From Steromphala cineraria (taxonomy: Eukaryota > Mollusca > Gastropoda > Trochida > Trochidae), in the NCBI GenBank assembly GCA_916613615.1, contig OU744730.1, positions 27,208,568 to 27,272,567 of the forward strand: a stretch of 64,000 nt of DNA, read 5' to 3'. The notes under the pieces are model-generated. The model saw only the letters and a list, made by a program, of their open reading frames with translations. It was not told the DNA's origin and did no database searches. The stretch's first letter is position 1. Every line of letters begins with the position of its first letter. Position numbers and translations under genes: made by a program. Below, piece after piece: positions 10,401 to 25,400 of this stretch.

Positions 10401-13400
10401 GAGTGTAACGGGGGCTAGTTTTATTTAATATATTTAATTATATTTCGGGTAATTTACAGGTATTTAGGGCGTAAGGGGCAAAGGAGATAATATTTACTTA
10501 CTTGTTCCATGCGGTTAGGGGCTTCCGGTTTTGATTCGTGCTTCGGCGATTGGACGCACGCATTGGGTCATTCCATTTATATAGGGGTGTTTTACATGTA
10601 ATGGTACATTCCAAGTTTGGGGTATAAAAAGCAGCGCACACGGCTGTGTCAGTGTCTAGCGGTATATTGCCTAGCGTTAGGTGAGACTTGTTCTGTTAGA
10701 ACAGCCGACCCCTTGCAATGTATATTGCAGCTCTTGTCCAGTAATTGGACAGTTCTTGTCTCGGGATGAGACAGCTGACCCTTCCCCCATAGCGTGTATC
10801 TTTAGATGTTAGGTTAGCTTAGTATCGGGTGGTGCGGGGGGGAGATTTGACATAGGAATTAATAGGTATTTATTAGGATTTAACTGGGTAAATTAGTATT
10901 TAGTCACGGGTGGGCGGGAGGCTTATATTTACCTATCTACCGCGTTAACCGCGGCAGACACACCCACACAAATCCACTAGTTCCAGAAGTAGGGTTTAAT
11001 TTTCATGTCTCTATAAAAGGCTACTCCCAGTCACTGTTGAGTTTGAATTCTGTAAAGTTTACTTTTTGTTGTAATAAATTCTTGCCGGTAATTCACTTGT
11101 GTGTTATTTATTGCAAAGCTACATCTCGAATCTGGGAAACAGCGTGGACATTGTTTTAAAAATCACAACGCAAAGTCTTGGGAAAAATTCAGTTATACAA
11201 ATATCCACGTCTGTTACAATAAATACATGTTTTCAACGTAAACAATAAGTGACATCATTAAGTATGACTTGTAATGTGGTCGTAAATGCTCTACCTATTA
11301 GTAAACATTAGTCTTATTTTGACGTCACCATCGTACTTATAGAAACATTACTTTTAAATCGCCAGGCGAACCCAACGTGGAATTATATCGCGTGGGTTAT
11401 AAAAAAAGTGGATTCTGCGATTATTGAATGCGAAATAATGCTCTTATCTGGAACAAATGCACATTGTCTTCATATGAAGATGTTTTTGGTTCAGTATGTT
11501 AACATTTATCAGCGTCTTGGATAGAAAATATAATTTCTCTTTTGATAGGCCATTAAAAGAGAAATCATATTCCACAATTTAATGTGCCAAATATTTTGTA
11601 TTACCCACATGGTGACGTAATGCATTTTTTGCTACAGCTCTGTTCATTGGTCATTTGATTATGATATAACACATGTAATTGGCGCGGCTTCCCTTTGAAA
11701 ATATCAACAGTAATATCGAGAGAATGCAGAACAGTTTTAGAAAAATCAAATCATAACTGCAAAGGGCACCAAGCAATAGGACATGACATAAATGACGATA
11801 TTTTGCACATGTGTAATAAACCCTAGAGGTAATTTCATTGGTTGGTTAGATCTTTTTTTAGATCTAGATTCTACAAGCTAATTGAATTTTTGCTTTTGCG
11901 CGGCCGAGGGCTTCCGGGCCGCACGCGAAAAGCATGCAGCACGTACAAAGTCGTGTATACTGACATCACGAGCGAGTGAATCAGTGTAAACGTGACTGTC
12001 ATTTCATCTGTTTGACTTTGACACATATGACATGATTTGGAGTAAATAGGATGTACATTCTACTTTAAATGATATGTGTTTTTATTGCAATTGATAGATG
12101 AGATCACAATAGTGATATTTCCATTTGAGTATTGCTGTTTGAAACTGTCGCTACACAATAAGTCTTTTGACAGTGTTTACCGTGATGGTGTTATAGTAAG
12201 GATGTATCCATACGACATGACATGATTGCTTATTCCATTGAAGATATCTTGAAAACTAGGAATTCTGGCTTTCTGACGTTATGGATAATAAAGAAATTAA
12301 CACAACCGCGAGATATCATATTGTATCGCTCAGGAAAATATCATTTTACAGTCACTCCTGTTGTAAAAACAATATGACATCTCTGCTTGGGTATTAATCT
12401 TTATTTACTTAAATGATCTTGGATAGTTTGTTAGCAATTGGTATTTCAGGGTATTTCAAGTAAAAGATAAGTAATATGAGATTTTGAACCAAATGTTCCA
12501 TTAAAAGAGATTGAGTTTGTTTGGACGTAAGTATATCTGGTCACTACTACTACTACTACTACTACTACTACCTCTTCCAAAACTACTACTACTACTGCCA
12601 CAACCACTACTACTACTACTACTTCAACTACGACTAATACTACTACTTCCAAAACTACTACTACTTCAACGACGTCTACTCCTCCTACTGCTACTACTAA
12701 TACTACAACTACTACTACAACTATTATTATGTCTACTACTATCAAAGCTACAACTCCTACTTCTACTATTATTACGTCTACTATGTCTACAACCATTACA
12801 TCCACCACTTCCAAAATTACTTCTACAACTGCGTCTTTTCTTCCTTCTGCTGCTACTACTATTACTACAACTACTACGTCTACTATTATTACGTCTACTA
12901 TGTCTACAACCATTACATCCACCACTTCCAAAATTACTTCTACAACTGCGTCTTTTCTTCCTCCTGCTGCTACTACTATTACTACAACTTCTACGTCTAC
13001 TACTTCTCAAACTGCTGCTCCTACGTCGTCTGCTTTCAAAACTAATACATTGTATTACTTTTGCTATTATTTATGGTTTAAACATATTTATTTCAATAAA
13101 GAATTGGATTGGTAAACAAGCTAAAAGCTTATGTTAATACCGCTCCTAAAATACAAGATGTAGAACATGTCATGGTGAATTTACATTAAAAAAATATATA
13201 TCATTTATACAAACGCCAACAAGATAAAGAACAAGTCTTTGTGAATTTACAAAAGTAATCTAGTTATCTATACAAACGCCAACACGATAACGAATGGTTT
13301 ATATATCTAAATAAATAAACGCCAACAATATTAAACACTACAAAATACAAAAATGCCTATAATTCATATTTTATAAATGATATATCAATTCATAAATAAG

Positions 13401-16400
13401 TTGCAGTTAAATTTATAAATTCGTGCACAGATATCAATAGTTCATTATTAACACAAGAAGAACAATTTGGGTTTCCAAATAAGACCGATCTCAAATCAAA
13501 ACCTTTATTATAGAAGAACATATTTTGCCTTAAATGGGTGTACAGAGGACATGAAAAAAAGGAATGTGTCGAATCAGTTATAATTATTAATGCTACTACT
13601 ACGTCTACTACTTCCAAACTAATAGTACTTTTGCTATGATTACTGCTACTACTACTAATACCACTACTACGTCTACAATATGTACTTCCATTACTCTCCA
13701 ATACTATCCAATCTAAGTCTATACTAGAAGTAGTAGTAATCTACTGCTCTAGATAGATATGTAAATGCCATATTCCAACATTGAAAGTTTCAACTTTATT
13801 ATTGTCTTCTTAAACATTTACGACTTTATGTTTCAAGGGTGCTCAATTGTGTATTTTTCAGGAACGTGAAGAAAAGAAAGGGATGATGTTTCTGTATGAG
13901 GTAATACAAATGTTTTTTGATCTTTTCTAATTTGAATTTGAAACTGAGCAATCCCAGAACATCTTGACCAGCATTCTCTCCCCCACAGAGGCAGATCAAG
14001 TCATGAAATTTTGATACAGCCTCTGTTATATTACGCCGAGTTTGTTGGACAGTCAAGGCAATCAATGTTAGTTGTGCAATCAGCGACGATGTTCTTAAAC
14101 CATCATATTGGCTATTAAATGATGACAAGGCATTGTCATATGAACCACCCTTTTCATGCGAGAAGCGTTGTCATTTGATAAAGAAATTCAAATGGATTGT
14201 GGTGCAATTTTGTCAACCAGAGGAAACCGCCGGATTCCAGGGATTTTGGTGTAATAGAACAGAGGCTGTATCAACATTACTTGACCTGATCTGCCTCTGT
14301 GGGGAGAGAATGCTTGACCAGAACAGGAAAACAGACAAAACACTGACATGCATATTACAGTTAATTGGTAATTAGGTCTTCAGACGAAAGTCTGTTAGGT
14401 CTTCAGACGAAAGTCTGGAAGACCTATTGTTATTATCCTGATTATTCTTATTATTGTTCCCGATTTTGTCTCCGCCATAGCTCCAAAACTACTGCAGCAA
14501 ACTAAAAACATTTACAGCAATGATAGCCTCTGACCTAAAATATTGATACAATAAAAATCCGTTTCCGGATATCTACTTCCGTTTCCGATCTACAGCCATT
14601 ACAAATTTGAAAATTTAACATGGGCAAAATTTTCAAAATGCACCTAGAGACTTGAAACTTACACTGAAGATGCGCATTGGCGTGCTGAAGAAAAAAATTT
14701 CTAGGTCACGTGACATGGACGCCATCTTGCTTTTAGTGCATTTTTGGCCGTTTCGGACCCCTACCACCTTTGAAAATCATCTCCTCTGAAGATACTTGCA
14801 CTAGAAAGCTGAAATTTACACATTATGTAGCAGAAGGATAGTTCTCTTCAGGATACTCAAATCAAAGCCCTAACACTAGTACTAAGGTCACTGTGATCTT
14901 TCAAAGATGACCAAAATCCGAAAATATACTTCTTCAAGTGCTCATAGCTCAAAACCCTAGACATGGAATTTTATGATTTTTGTATGAGAGCTAAACATAC
15001 ATAAGGTCTACTAGAATCAACAATAAAATCGATCGCAAACAGTCATTTCCGGTTTTGACAGGGCTTAAAAATTGAAATTTCGGATTTTGAAAAGTTTAAC
15101 ATGGGCAAAATTTTCGAAATGTAGCTACAGACTTGCATTTCGGCTCAAACGATGCGCAATGGCCTAAAGCTAAAAGAACTCAATAATGACAACTTCGTAG
15201 GTCACGTGGTTTAGACGACATTTTGAATTTACCGTATGACCTTGCACATTTTGACCGGAAGTGGACTGCCAAAATGCTTCCAGAGACACGCAACTTCCGC
15301 ACGCATCGGGCGAGATATGCTTTTACAAGAAATTCATATTCACCCTTGCGACAACTCGCCAGGAAAGCTGTGACATGAAGTAGCCTGATTATTGAGCTAT
15401 GGTGTAGGCCAATCAAAAGCGAGGATATATTTCAATTGAGCACACACAACTGTAATAAAACGATACGATGTCTAAATAGAAACTGAGCGATACAGCCTTA
15501 TTCTACGCAGTATTTTGATGACCTTTATTCACGCATCGTTTTTATGACTGTTGTCACAACGTAACTAAGGGATTAATTAAAAATTAAATTTCGCTTTGAG
15601 TTCGAGTTGAACTGACGCAAGGGACGTAACTCTGTTTGTCCTACAGGGGGCGCTGATAGTCGCAACTTTCCCGCCGAGTTGTCGCAAGGGTGAATATGAA
15701 TTTTTTGTAAATGCATATCTCACCCGATGCGTTCGGAAGATGAGAACACGCAGATTGCTCAAGACGATGCATAATGATAGTACAGCATTGTGAAACATTG
15801 AAATGTCACTTGTTGATGTAATGCATTGTTGTTGCATAAAATATAACGGTTGCCGTTTTGGATACTCAGGCTACAATGCAAAGTCTAAAAAATTACCGAT
15901 ACCGTAGTTCATGCTGATCTAATGCGATGTGTCATTCAATACTTCCGGTGTTTTAAGATTTACTACAAAACTTAACAGAGTAAATTTTTTCAAATCGCTG
16001 ATTACCTTGCTGTGAAACGTAAATTACATTGGAAGATATTTGGTATCATGCAAAACTTAAATTCACGGTGTGCTTGAGTGTTTATGAGGTCAAAGTTCTT
16101 AATGGAGTTCAGCAACACTGAAAGGTTACTACTGATGGACAATAACTATTGATGGAAAACAACTTACGCATAATTGAAATATTAGGTGTTACACAATACA
16201 ACATGTTACTGATCAAACGTTTGGCTAATAGAGTTTCTAACGAAAACGTCCCATATCTTAGACAGCTGTAAAGAGACACTCCGCGAGTTCTTGGGGGTCA
16301 TATATGACGGACTCTACAAATAGTGTCATCTGCTCGAGAAATATCCATTCTTACAGGAAAGAATCATTTTAAAGCTAATCGATGTCGTCTAGTGACAAGA

Positions 16401-19400
16401 GGAAGGTTTGAAGTCGCGATTATGATCGAAAACCGGACAATGACGCGCGCTAATCAGTCAAACGTATTTTTGGAAACGTATGTAAAGCAGTCAGAATTAC
16501 AGCTACGAGTTGGATTTGTTTCATAGGCTATATAACAAGCGTTCGTGGAAATTATACTTGTAATTTTGATTTCTATGAACTTGTATTACTGTTTTAAGAT
16601 TTTCGTTGAAAACATGTATTTGTCATATATTTGTCATTTGGGAATGAATACATGAGATGTTTTGAATTTATAAAAAGAAAATTACCATTAAGGTTCGTAT
16701 CAAAGCAAAACACTACGTGATGAAACTCACGGAGTGTCTCTTTAAACAACAACATTTATGGTTCACGGCTCGGCTAATCCTTCGGCTGTTACATATAATT
16801 GATAAAGGGCCAGTCAAAGAGAATCAGGAAAAAGAACAATATCATAGAATTTATATTCAAATGCATTAACAGGTATTTCAATCATTCATCATGGATTCAG
16901 TATTTTACACAAATTTTTTTGTACTTTTCCGCTGTGGTTGCGTTAACTTAAATTCAAATACAGAAAATAGACATAGAACTATTTGCTCTGTGGTCACAGT
17001 ATTTCAAACAGATTTTTATTAACATAAAGATCCATTTAAACAAATTTGAGTCTTTCTGGACAGACTTGCAACATTTAGCCAATGTTGAGCAAGTGTCCAA
17101 CTGCATCAAGGAACTCGACTTCGGTCTTGTGCCCTTGTTGCAACTGCTGTTTCAATCTTGCCAGCCTTTCTCGGTGGTGTGGCAGTTTCGGGACATACTC
17201 GTTTTCACACCAGGCAGATAGTCTCCTTTGTTATGATTCAGCGTAAAGCCCTTTAATCTATGATCTGTGCCTTATCTTTATGTTTAAATGCCTCGAACAC
17301 TACTTTCAATTCCAGATTGTCAACAACATTGACAACGGGGTCGATGTTGACAAGTTTGACTATTTTGCAAGAGACTGTCTACATGTTAACATCACCAACC
17401 CCTTTGATTACAACAGACTGATCAAGTTCTCTCGTGTGTTGAAAGACAACAAGGGTTTCCGTCACATCTGTTTCAGAGACAAGGTACATAAAAACGTTAT
17501 GTATTGTGCAATTTTATAGATATTAATTAGTATTGAATATTCTTATGTACTGACGTCAGTCAGCATTACCAAGATAATTGTTGAAAGCCCGATCTATCCA
17601 CACAAGATTATAAAAATAACGCAACATAGATAACACTCGCATTTAGGTGGATAGTGTTATGTTTTTATTATTATTTTATTAAAACAGATGGTTAACCTAA
17701 TAGAAAATGTTCTAACCCTTAGTTTACATATTCAAATCAGTAATAGATAATCATTAAAAATAAGGACGGTATTGAAGACTTACCCTGATGACATTACAAA
17801 TATTATGTCATATTAGCGGAACTCGCGAACATTTAGTGTCGCTAAGCACATGATGGGTGTTGTTCAACCATATTTTTATTTCAAAGAAAACAGTGAAGCA
17901 AAGATTAGCAAACAGCCATAAGTCTCTTTTGATAGCAGCTCATATACATCATTAATAAAAATAGACACAAAAACCCTTCAATATGTTTTTGTACGAAACT
18001 TGGTATATAGTAAGATTTGGATCAATGGTGCCTACTTTGGTACTTTTTTAGATTTCCAAGGAAACAGTTTGTGTGTTTTTTAGATTTCCAAGGAAACAGT
18101 TTGAACTTAGTGAACATGGGGGTATGGTCCGTTTCCGGGCCACATGTAAAAAAAATGTCGATATGAAATTTGGTATGCCATTAGATCGTGGGTCGTATTC
18201 TGATTTGTTTTCCATGGAAACAGTTTGAACTTAGTGCATATTGAGAATGGTTAAGAGAACTTTGGCATTTTGGAGCCTTGCTTCTTCTCTCTTTGATAAT
18301 ATGGGATTTTGTAATTGTGTTAATATCCTTTTTTTCAGGAATCAGAAAACCTCTACAAGATGTTTGAACTTCGCTACGATCTTCATCGTCAAGTGTACTC
18401 GCACAGAGTGACCCACACCATCCACATCATGTAAGTTGCATTCGATTCGAGGTCTACATCATGTACATTGTATTCAATTGATATGGCCTTTGACGTCTAA
18501 ATCATGTAAATTGTATTTTTAAAATTGTTGTAACTTTCTGACACCCTTGCAGGATGGCTGATGCACTCAGACGAGCCGACCCCTTCATCCATCTCATCGT
18601 GCCAGGGATTACCGAAGGGTAGTAATATCGCTCTTAATCCCAGATATAAGATACAATATAAGAATACCTAATAAGTTAAGCTTACTTATTGACATACATG
18701 TATGTTCATAAAACTGATGCTGTTGTGGAAAAAATTACGTGTATGCAATCATCCTACTGTATATACATCAATGACAATGACATGATTTTCTTTCTTGTAT
18801 CCGAAACGGTTTTGATTTGAGCATTTGCTTGTTTACCAATCCGGTTCCTTCTTTTGGGAAATAAATATGCGTTGATCATGTTTGATAGGTTAGTGGATTA
18901 GTATTTGAGTGAATGTGGCTTCCGCGAATTCATACATATGACTGATTTAAGTTTTTATTTGAAAAATAGTACTTATCATGGATTTGCTGTTTTGGAAAGA
19001 TACTGTGAAATAATTTTAATTTATATAATAAAATATGCCATTACCGTTCGTATCTTGAAAAGCAAAACAATATGTGATGAAAATCACGGAGTGGCGCTAT
19101 ATCTGAATGTTTATTTTGTAATACCTAATTATTAGCTAAAGTTGAAGGATTTATCCATAAACATTGTTTTAAAAGGCTCTTTTTCATTTTAATAATTTTT
19201 AGCTAAATCACCAAATCTGCAATAAAAATTCAAAGTTGGGAAAAATCAAGTTTACCAGCATCGATGGGGGCGCCATATTGCTATCTCGAACGGTAAACGA
19301 GAGCGAGAAACACCGGGAATATGACGTCAGCGACACACCACGAAATTAGGAGACGCCGTTAGATTCAATGGTGCCCGTACGAAGCCAATTTTATTTACAA

Positions 19401-22400
19401 ATCACTGAGGCGCACTGCTGTATGAAATATTATCGGAATATGATATTGTTAACGATTCTTGTTATGTTCACATATCATACAATGTTGATTAATTTCCAAA
19501 GGTATTTCTGCTAAACAATACGTAAAGAAATAAAATGGAATTATGAGATACCATTAGTATACTAAAACGATCAGTAAGGAATGTTTTTTTAAAAATAATA
19601 TTAAAGATCTATCAACTCATCAGCAAGGAATACAACATAATATTATACTCACAAAATTTCATCAAGTGTTTTTTTTTCTCTTTTAGTTGCTATGATGAAG
19701 CTGATTAATACATATTTGTTAAATAAAATTATTTATCTTTTTAACTATGATTTTTTTATTTAACAGAAGGATGTGATTTTAATTACAACAATGCACAAAT
19801 TATCACAACGTATTTCTCTTAAACTCTTCATTTTTCTTACAAAATACTATATTTCGTAATTTATGCATGCTTTACATTGAATATTTCCTTTTATATATTT
19901 TGAAAACAATGATTCTAACACGTTTATATATGACAAATTTTTGTTTCCCTTTTCAAACTGACAAGAGGCTTCACAGATTCCACAGATTGAATGTGAAAGA
20001 GTAACAGATTTTGAAAAATCCTATCGTAGTAATTCTTGAGAAAATAAAATGTCATTAACCCTCACGCAGTGTCGTTAATGACACCACCTTTGTGGCTATC
20101 TGGGCCTCAGAGGCCCAGGCACATTCACATATAACTCAGGAACGCTGCGAGAAAAAAAGGGTCAATAATATTTATGATGTTATGTATAATATGTCACCTA
20201 TGTGTTCCAAACCTCACAAACTGATCGGTGATATGTTCATTTGAGACTCATTTGCAGGAGTTTTTTGGTAAAACATTATTTGTAAGCGAAAGCAGAATTC
20301 ATGTTCATGTAAGAGTAAACGCTAGATCATGTGATACCTATTGTTTCAACTTTCGTTATTCAATTTTGCATGAAACAAAGGTCACCATGCATCGACATAG
20401 TGTCAGACGTTTTAACGTTGTCGAACGTGAAATTGAAACCGATTTGTCATGGTTCACAGTTGTATGACATTATAATATTCATTATCGCCATATTGCGCAT
20501 AATTGGTTCGTTCCAACAGGCCAATTCCTGCCAAAAGAGCGTAAGATGCACGTGTGCATTGAATTAAGAGTTGCCAACGATACCTAAAATCTCTACATCC
20601 AGGTCTCCTTCATTCTATTGCCACAGGGATACAGATAATTCACAACATCATATCAAACAAATTTAAACTTTACGAAAGCGATTGCATGAATGGGATATTT
20701 GACCATAAAGGGCAGTTATCGCTCCTGTTTTTGGTGGCTTCAAAGAACTCAATCACATGAACTGTCGTTTGCGATCATGATCTTGAACCTTAAACGTTTA
20801 GGAGAGTTTGGTTTACCAAAACCTCACATATTCGTCATACAAAAAATAACGTTACTTTGGATAGTTTACAGTAAGAAAGTGGACAAGTTGCCTATAGTTT
20901 ATATGACAAGTCATGAGGTTGGAATAGTGTGATTGGGTTTGATACAATATTAAGCACACAAGGATGCAGTTGATTGATTGTATTAAAGAAGTTTAGACAA
21001 AGATAGTGGTTTTATCGTGATAATTTAAACCTACTAACTTGTAGAATTTCAGATGGCCCATTACACTGCCTTTTAGAGTAAAGAAGTTATTAATGCCTTC
21101 TCAAACACTAAATTTCAACCAAATAAAACACACGGTTAGAATTCAATAAACGTGTCCTTCAACATCACAATACGCCCGAGACACACCAGCAACTGGCCAT
21201 TGCATTGCAGAAATAGTGTGGTAGAACTGCATGTGTCCATTCATTTCCAAAGGGAGGTCAAGGGAGAATTTGTGCAAATGCCAGGATTTCATAAGACTGA
21301 CTTGTGATTAACAGAATACGGAAACAAACCTAAAACTAGTGTTCTTGTTTTCGCTTACTCTTTTACTTTTGAGATTATTGTTTTGATATCATTGAAATCA
21401 TGAAAAAACTTGTTTGTGTTTTAAACCGAAGAAATGGATTCTCTGAAAAATTACCTAAGCGTTTCAGTTTTTGGAGAGTATATTATTTTTGCTATGTTAG
21501 TTTCTTCGGATATTGGTTTATCTACATCTGGAAGTAATCTCAAGGGGTATTATTTATTTATTATTTTATTGCGATTATCTATATTTTGTACTGAAACAAG
21601 GGTTTAATTTACTCTGGGCCTTTGAGGCCCGAGTTTACAGCAAACGTATGTATTTTCTTAAAACGTCAATTAAAAAAGCAGTATCTTGTCTACAGTTATG
21701 ACGTCAGACGCAGCCTTAGAAAACATACTAATGGAGGAATACATGAAGTAAGAAGTCGCTTAGTTCAAATGTGTTGATTTTGGGTAATGTCAAACATGTG
21801 ACCGGGCCTCAAAGGCCCCACGACACTGCCTGAGGGTTAAAAATATCATTTTCGGAAAGATATAAAAATGATATGCAAAAGTTTTAGTGATTGATAATAT
21901 GTATATAACAGGTAAATCATTGACATGCACGTTTAATGTATCAAATTTCAATCAACGTTTTCTACTTTGAAAGTGTTAATTTTAGATAAGAAGGAGTATG
22001 TATACAGTACGGCAACATATTTCAGGTAAACATTAAACTTGTACCATGTTTTAATCAGAAAAAAATGCAAAGAACACGACAAGATATTATACTCTTGCTC
22101 GTTTTTAAAACATTTATATATTTATTTATTTTCTGTGTTCTTTTAGATAATTCATATATCGTTAATAATTCTAGACAAAACCGTAAATTAGTCATAGTTG
22201 CTTGTTGAATAATCTGTTCGACGACTGGGTCGTTCTGTAAACACAACGGTGTTTTACGTTAACAAAGTGCGCAGCGCACACATTCAGCAATTCTAGTCAA
22301 ATCATGGAAACTCCACTGCACAAAGATGTACGGAGTTAAACATGTAAGCTCCTTGCATCGATTTCTTGTGTTGTGTCGATGACGTCACATTTTCAAATAA

Positions 22401-25400
22401 AATGGCGACCACCGTCATCGCTCAAAGACGAAGGTTTATAATTCTGTAAATACTGATCTCGTTGACAGAATAATTTAATAATTGGTGACAATGTCTTTTA
22501 TAACTCATACTTTTGCTAGAATTAAGTTGAAGTCGTACTTAAATTTTCCTTTAAATATGAATGGTTGTTATGTGATATTTCCAAATATATCTCCAAATGT
22601 TGTGATGGCAAACCTTGGCAGACACCAGTTGAAAGTGACATTGACCTCATTTCAAGTTTATCACATCTTCATGACCTGTAGCAGAGAACCTTTAAAACTG
22701 GTCCCAGTCCACATTCAGGAAAAGTTGATTTATGCGCTTAGATCATGCACCTTGAGTATGGATACAGCGCTATAAAAATATTCGTTATTATTAATGACCT
22801 TGACATTGGTAAAAGAATAGTTTGGGATACCTCAGATATAATTTGAATATTTTGACCATGACCTTGTTTTTCAACGTAACCTTATACTGATCTGTTTTAA
22901 AAAAAAAACCAATAGTATTGAAAATCTTAAGATTTGGCAACAGCTCTATTGTGGATTAAACAATACCGAGTCGCTAATGGATGAACTTGACCATATGTTC
23001 ATGTCATGTTGCAGTTGCAACCAATCTCTACAAAATTTGTAACCCTTCATTAGGGAAACGCAGACACCAGCTTTTATTTTGTCCTTGACCTATTTGTAAG
23101 GTCACAGCAGCATTTTTAGCTCAACTGGCGATGGGCCCGATGGTCTTATGGCACGTCATGGTCTTCGGAATGTTGTGGAATTTCGACATCCTCTCCAGAA
23201 CCATAAGGCCTAGAAAGCTGAAACTTGGTGTACAGACTCCCTAGCTAGTGAGGATTATAAATTGTAGCTTTGATGGCCCTGTGGCCCCTAAGAAGGGCCA
23301 TATCGGCATCACCTTAAAAACTTCCATCTTCTTCTCCAGAAGCATATGCCTAGAAACGGCCACAGGGGCTACGCCCTTTAAACCTATTTTCATCTTCTTC
23401 TCCAGAACAATAAGGCCTAGAAAGTTGAAACTTTGTGTACAGACTCCTTCACTAATGAGAATTATGAATTGTAGATTTTGTGACGCTGTGGCTCCTACTA
23501 AGGGCCACATTGGCCAATGGCCACACCCAAAAGCAAAAGCAAATGTAAAGGCTATTTTTTCTAGTTTTAATTCTCTTTTCACCACAGTAACAGTCTTATC
23601 TTAAATAAACCGTGGCATATAGTCATCGCCGAGCACGTCTGTATATTCCATCCGTCAGTCCGTAATCATTTATTTTCCAGAGCAGAACTCCAAAGCTATA
23701 TGGCCACTGTATTGGACCTGCGTCGGCAGAAAAGGTTTTTGAACGGGTAAATGTTACGATGCTTAGAACGGGTAGGTAGATTCTGCAACATTGGGGTACC
23801 CCTATCCAAAACAAACACTTAAGTGCGGATGCCAGACCATCGACGATAAATATGGTTAGTGTTCGCGGATTGGTTATACATTGGTTGACAATTAGGTGGA
23901 ATTTCCTTACAAATGGTCATCAAATTTTGATATTATCATAAAAATAGTGTAATTTTACAGTTTATTGACTTTCGGAACCTCATATTCATTAATAAAGTAA
24001 AAATTGTAACCAACAAATGATAAAGATAGCATCAAAAATCTATTATCTTCATGTATATATTGGGGCCAATGGAATTTAATCATGCATTACGATAGCATTC
24101 AATTACAAACAACAGCACCCAATATTTTACTATTAAGATTTTTTAACGTGCCCTTACGATTTTTGAACATGAGTAAATGATAGTGTTACGATTTTAGACA
24201 AAACAATTCAAGTAGAAAATCTTACAGACCAGAACTTAAAGTATTTATTTTGCATCTCAGATGATGAAATGACTGATTATAAGTGCAATATATGTTCTTT
24301 CGACACCAATTTGACTCATAATGTATTAGCTCATTGTATCTCTTATCACCGGACGGGAAAGGCTTTCATGGTTAGAAAAACTTTGAGATGAACGGACAGG
24401 AAAAACTATAGAAATAGTGCCCTGCGAAATAACTGTACCCATACAGATACTGAAGTTCAAAGGCGACTGAACAGACCTTTGTCAGGATTCAATCAATATC
24501 AAATCAAAGTTTTAACACCATGCAGATAACAATGTAGACACTTCAGACATTCATTGTGCACTTGACTCTGCAATCCCTCAATTAGAAAAAAAACAATGTT
24601 ATATTAATGATATCTATATGTTTTTTAAAACTGTTGGTAATAAAAAATGCGTTACTAGACGACTAGTTTGAGACTCTTTTACGGTAAATTCCATCGTTTT
24701 ATGAGCAGTCGTATGTCAGACATCTACTTGAAAATAATTTGTTTGAAAATTGGCAATGTTTACTCACACTGTGTTTCGACTTAAAATGGTAATTACTCGT
24801 TTAATTCGTATTGTTCAATGATTCTTTATCATATTGATTGCACGAGCGGTCATGTGATGTCATGTGGCGTTTGGAGACGGAATCATATTGTTTAAAACTG
24901 TAGGGGAGAGCGGGGTCAATTGTAACACTGGACAATTGAAAGAGGGGCGATTACTCCAAAAGTTTTACTTATGTAGAATTAATATGTTCCCCCGTGGTTA
25001 CGAAATGCTTTTGTTTACGGGCCATATTTCAAAAATCGTTCAATATTATTTCACGAAATTTGGTATGTGGTTAGATCTGGGGTAGAGTGGTGCCTTTTGC
25101 TATTTTGGTTATTCTGAATTTTGAATTTTTCTGGTTTTCATGGAAACAGTTTGAACTTTGAACCTTTCCGGGGTAGGGTCATTTTCGGTTTAAAGTTGGA
25201 ACGGGGGACACCAAAGTGCACATATTTCTAGTTCCCTTTGCATTCCTCTTGTTTAGCGTAAGGGTGTTAATCTTCAGTTTCCCAAACGATAGATACAAAA
25301 AGACAAAAAGTCGATTTTTGCACTTGAACGTATTTGTTCACAACCAATAAGATATCGATCGTATGTTAATTGTGTTATCAAATATCCAATTGATACATTT

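Larger units (their letters stand above)
3192..11218 (+). mobile_element. Complete Ty3/gypsy LTR retrotransposon (8,027 bp)
   Basis: Two 815-bp LTRs (TG...CA) bound a primer-binding site, gag, pol in the order PR-RT-RNaseH-INT, an extra zinc-finger ORF and a polypurine tract. A line-by-line reading of the two LTRs shows no difference. All ORFs are open and the flanks carry ATAA. The integrase-last order and DD35E core place it in Ty3/gypsy. It lies in sense orientation inside an intron of the SAMHD1-like gene. Identical LTRs imply a very recent insertion, so it may still be active or polymorphic. Confidence 0.97.

Noticed and set aside
12446..13137. Long poly-Thr, poly-Leu, poly-Val and Ser/Arg-rich open frames
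   Set aside because: All arise from reading an (ACT)n-type repeat, in which most frames lack stops. No ATG with context, no splice support and no non-repetitive coding part.
23248..23604. Pair of 114- and 118-codon ORFs on opposite strands
   Set aside because: They overlap family D tandem repeats and follow the repeat unit, not a protein pattern.
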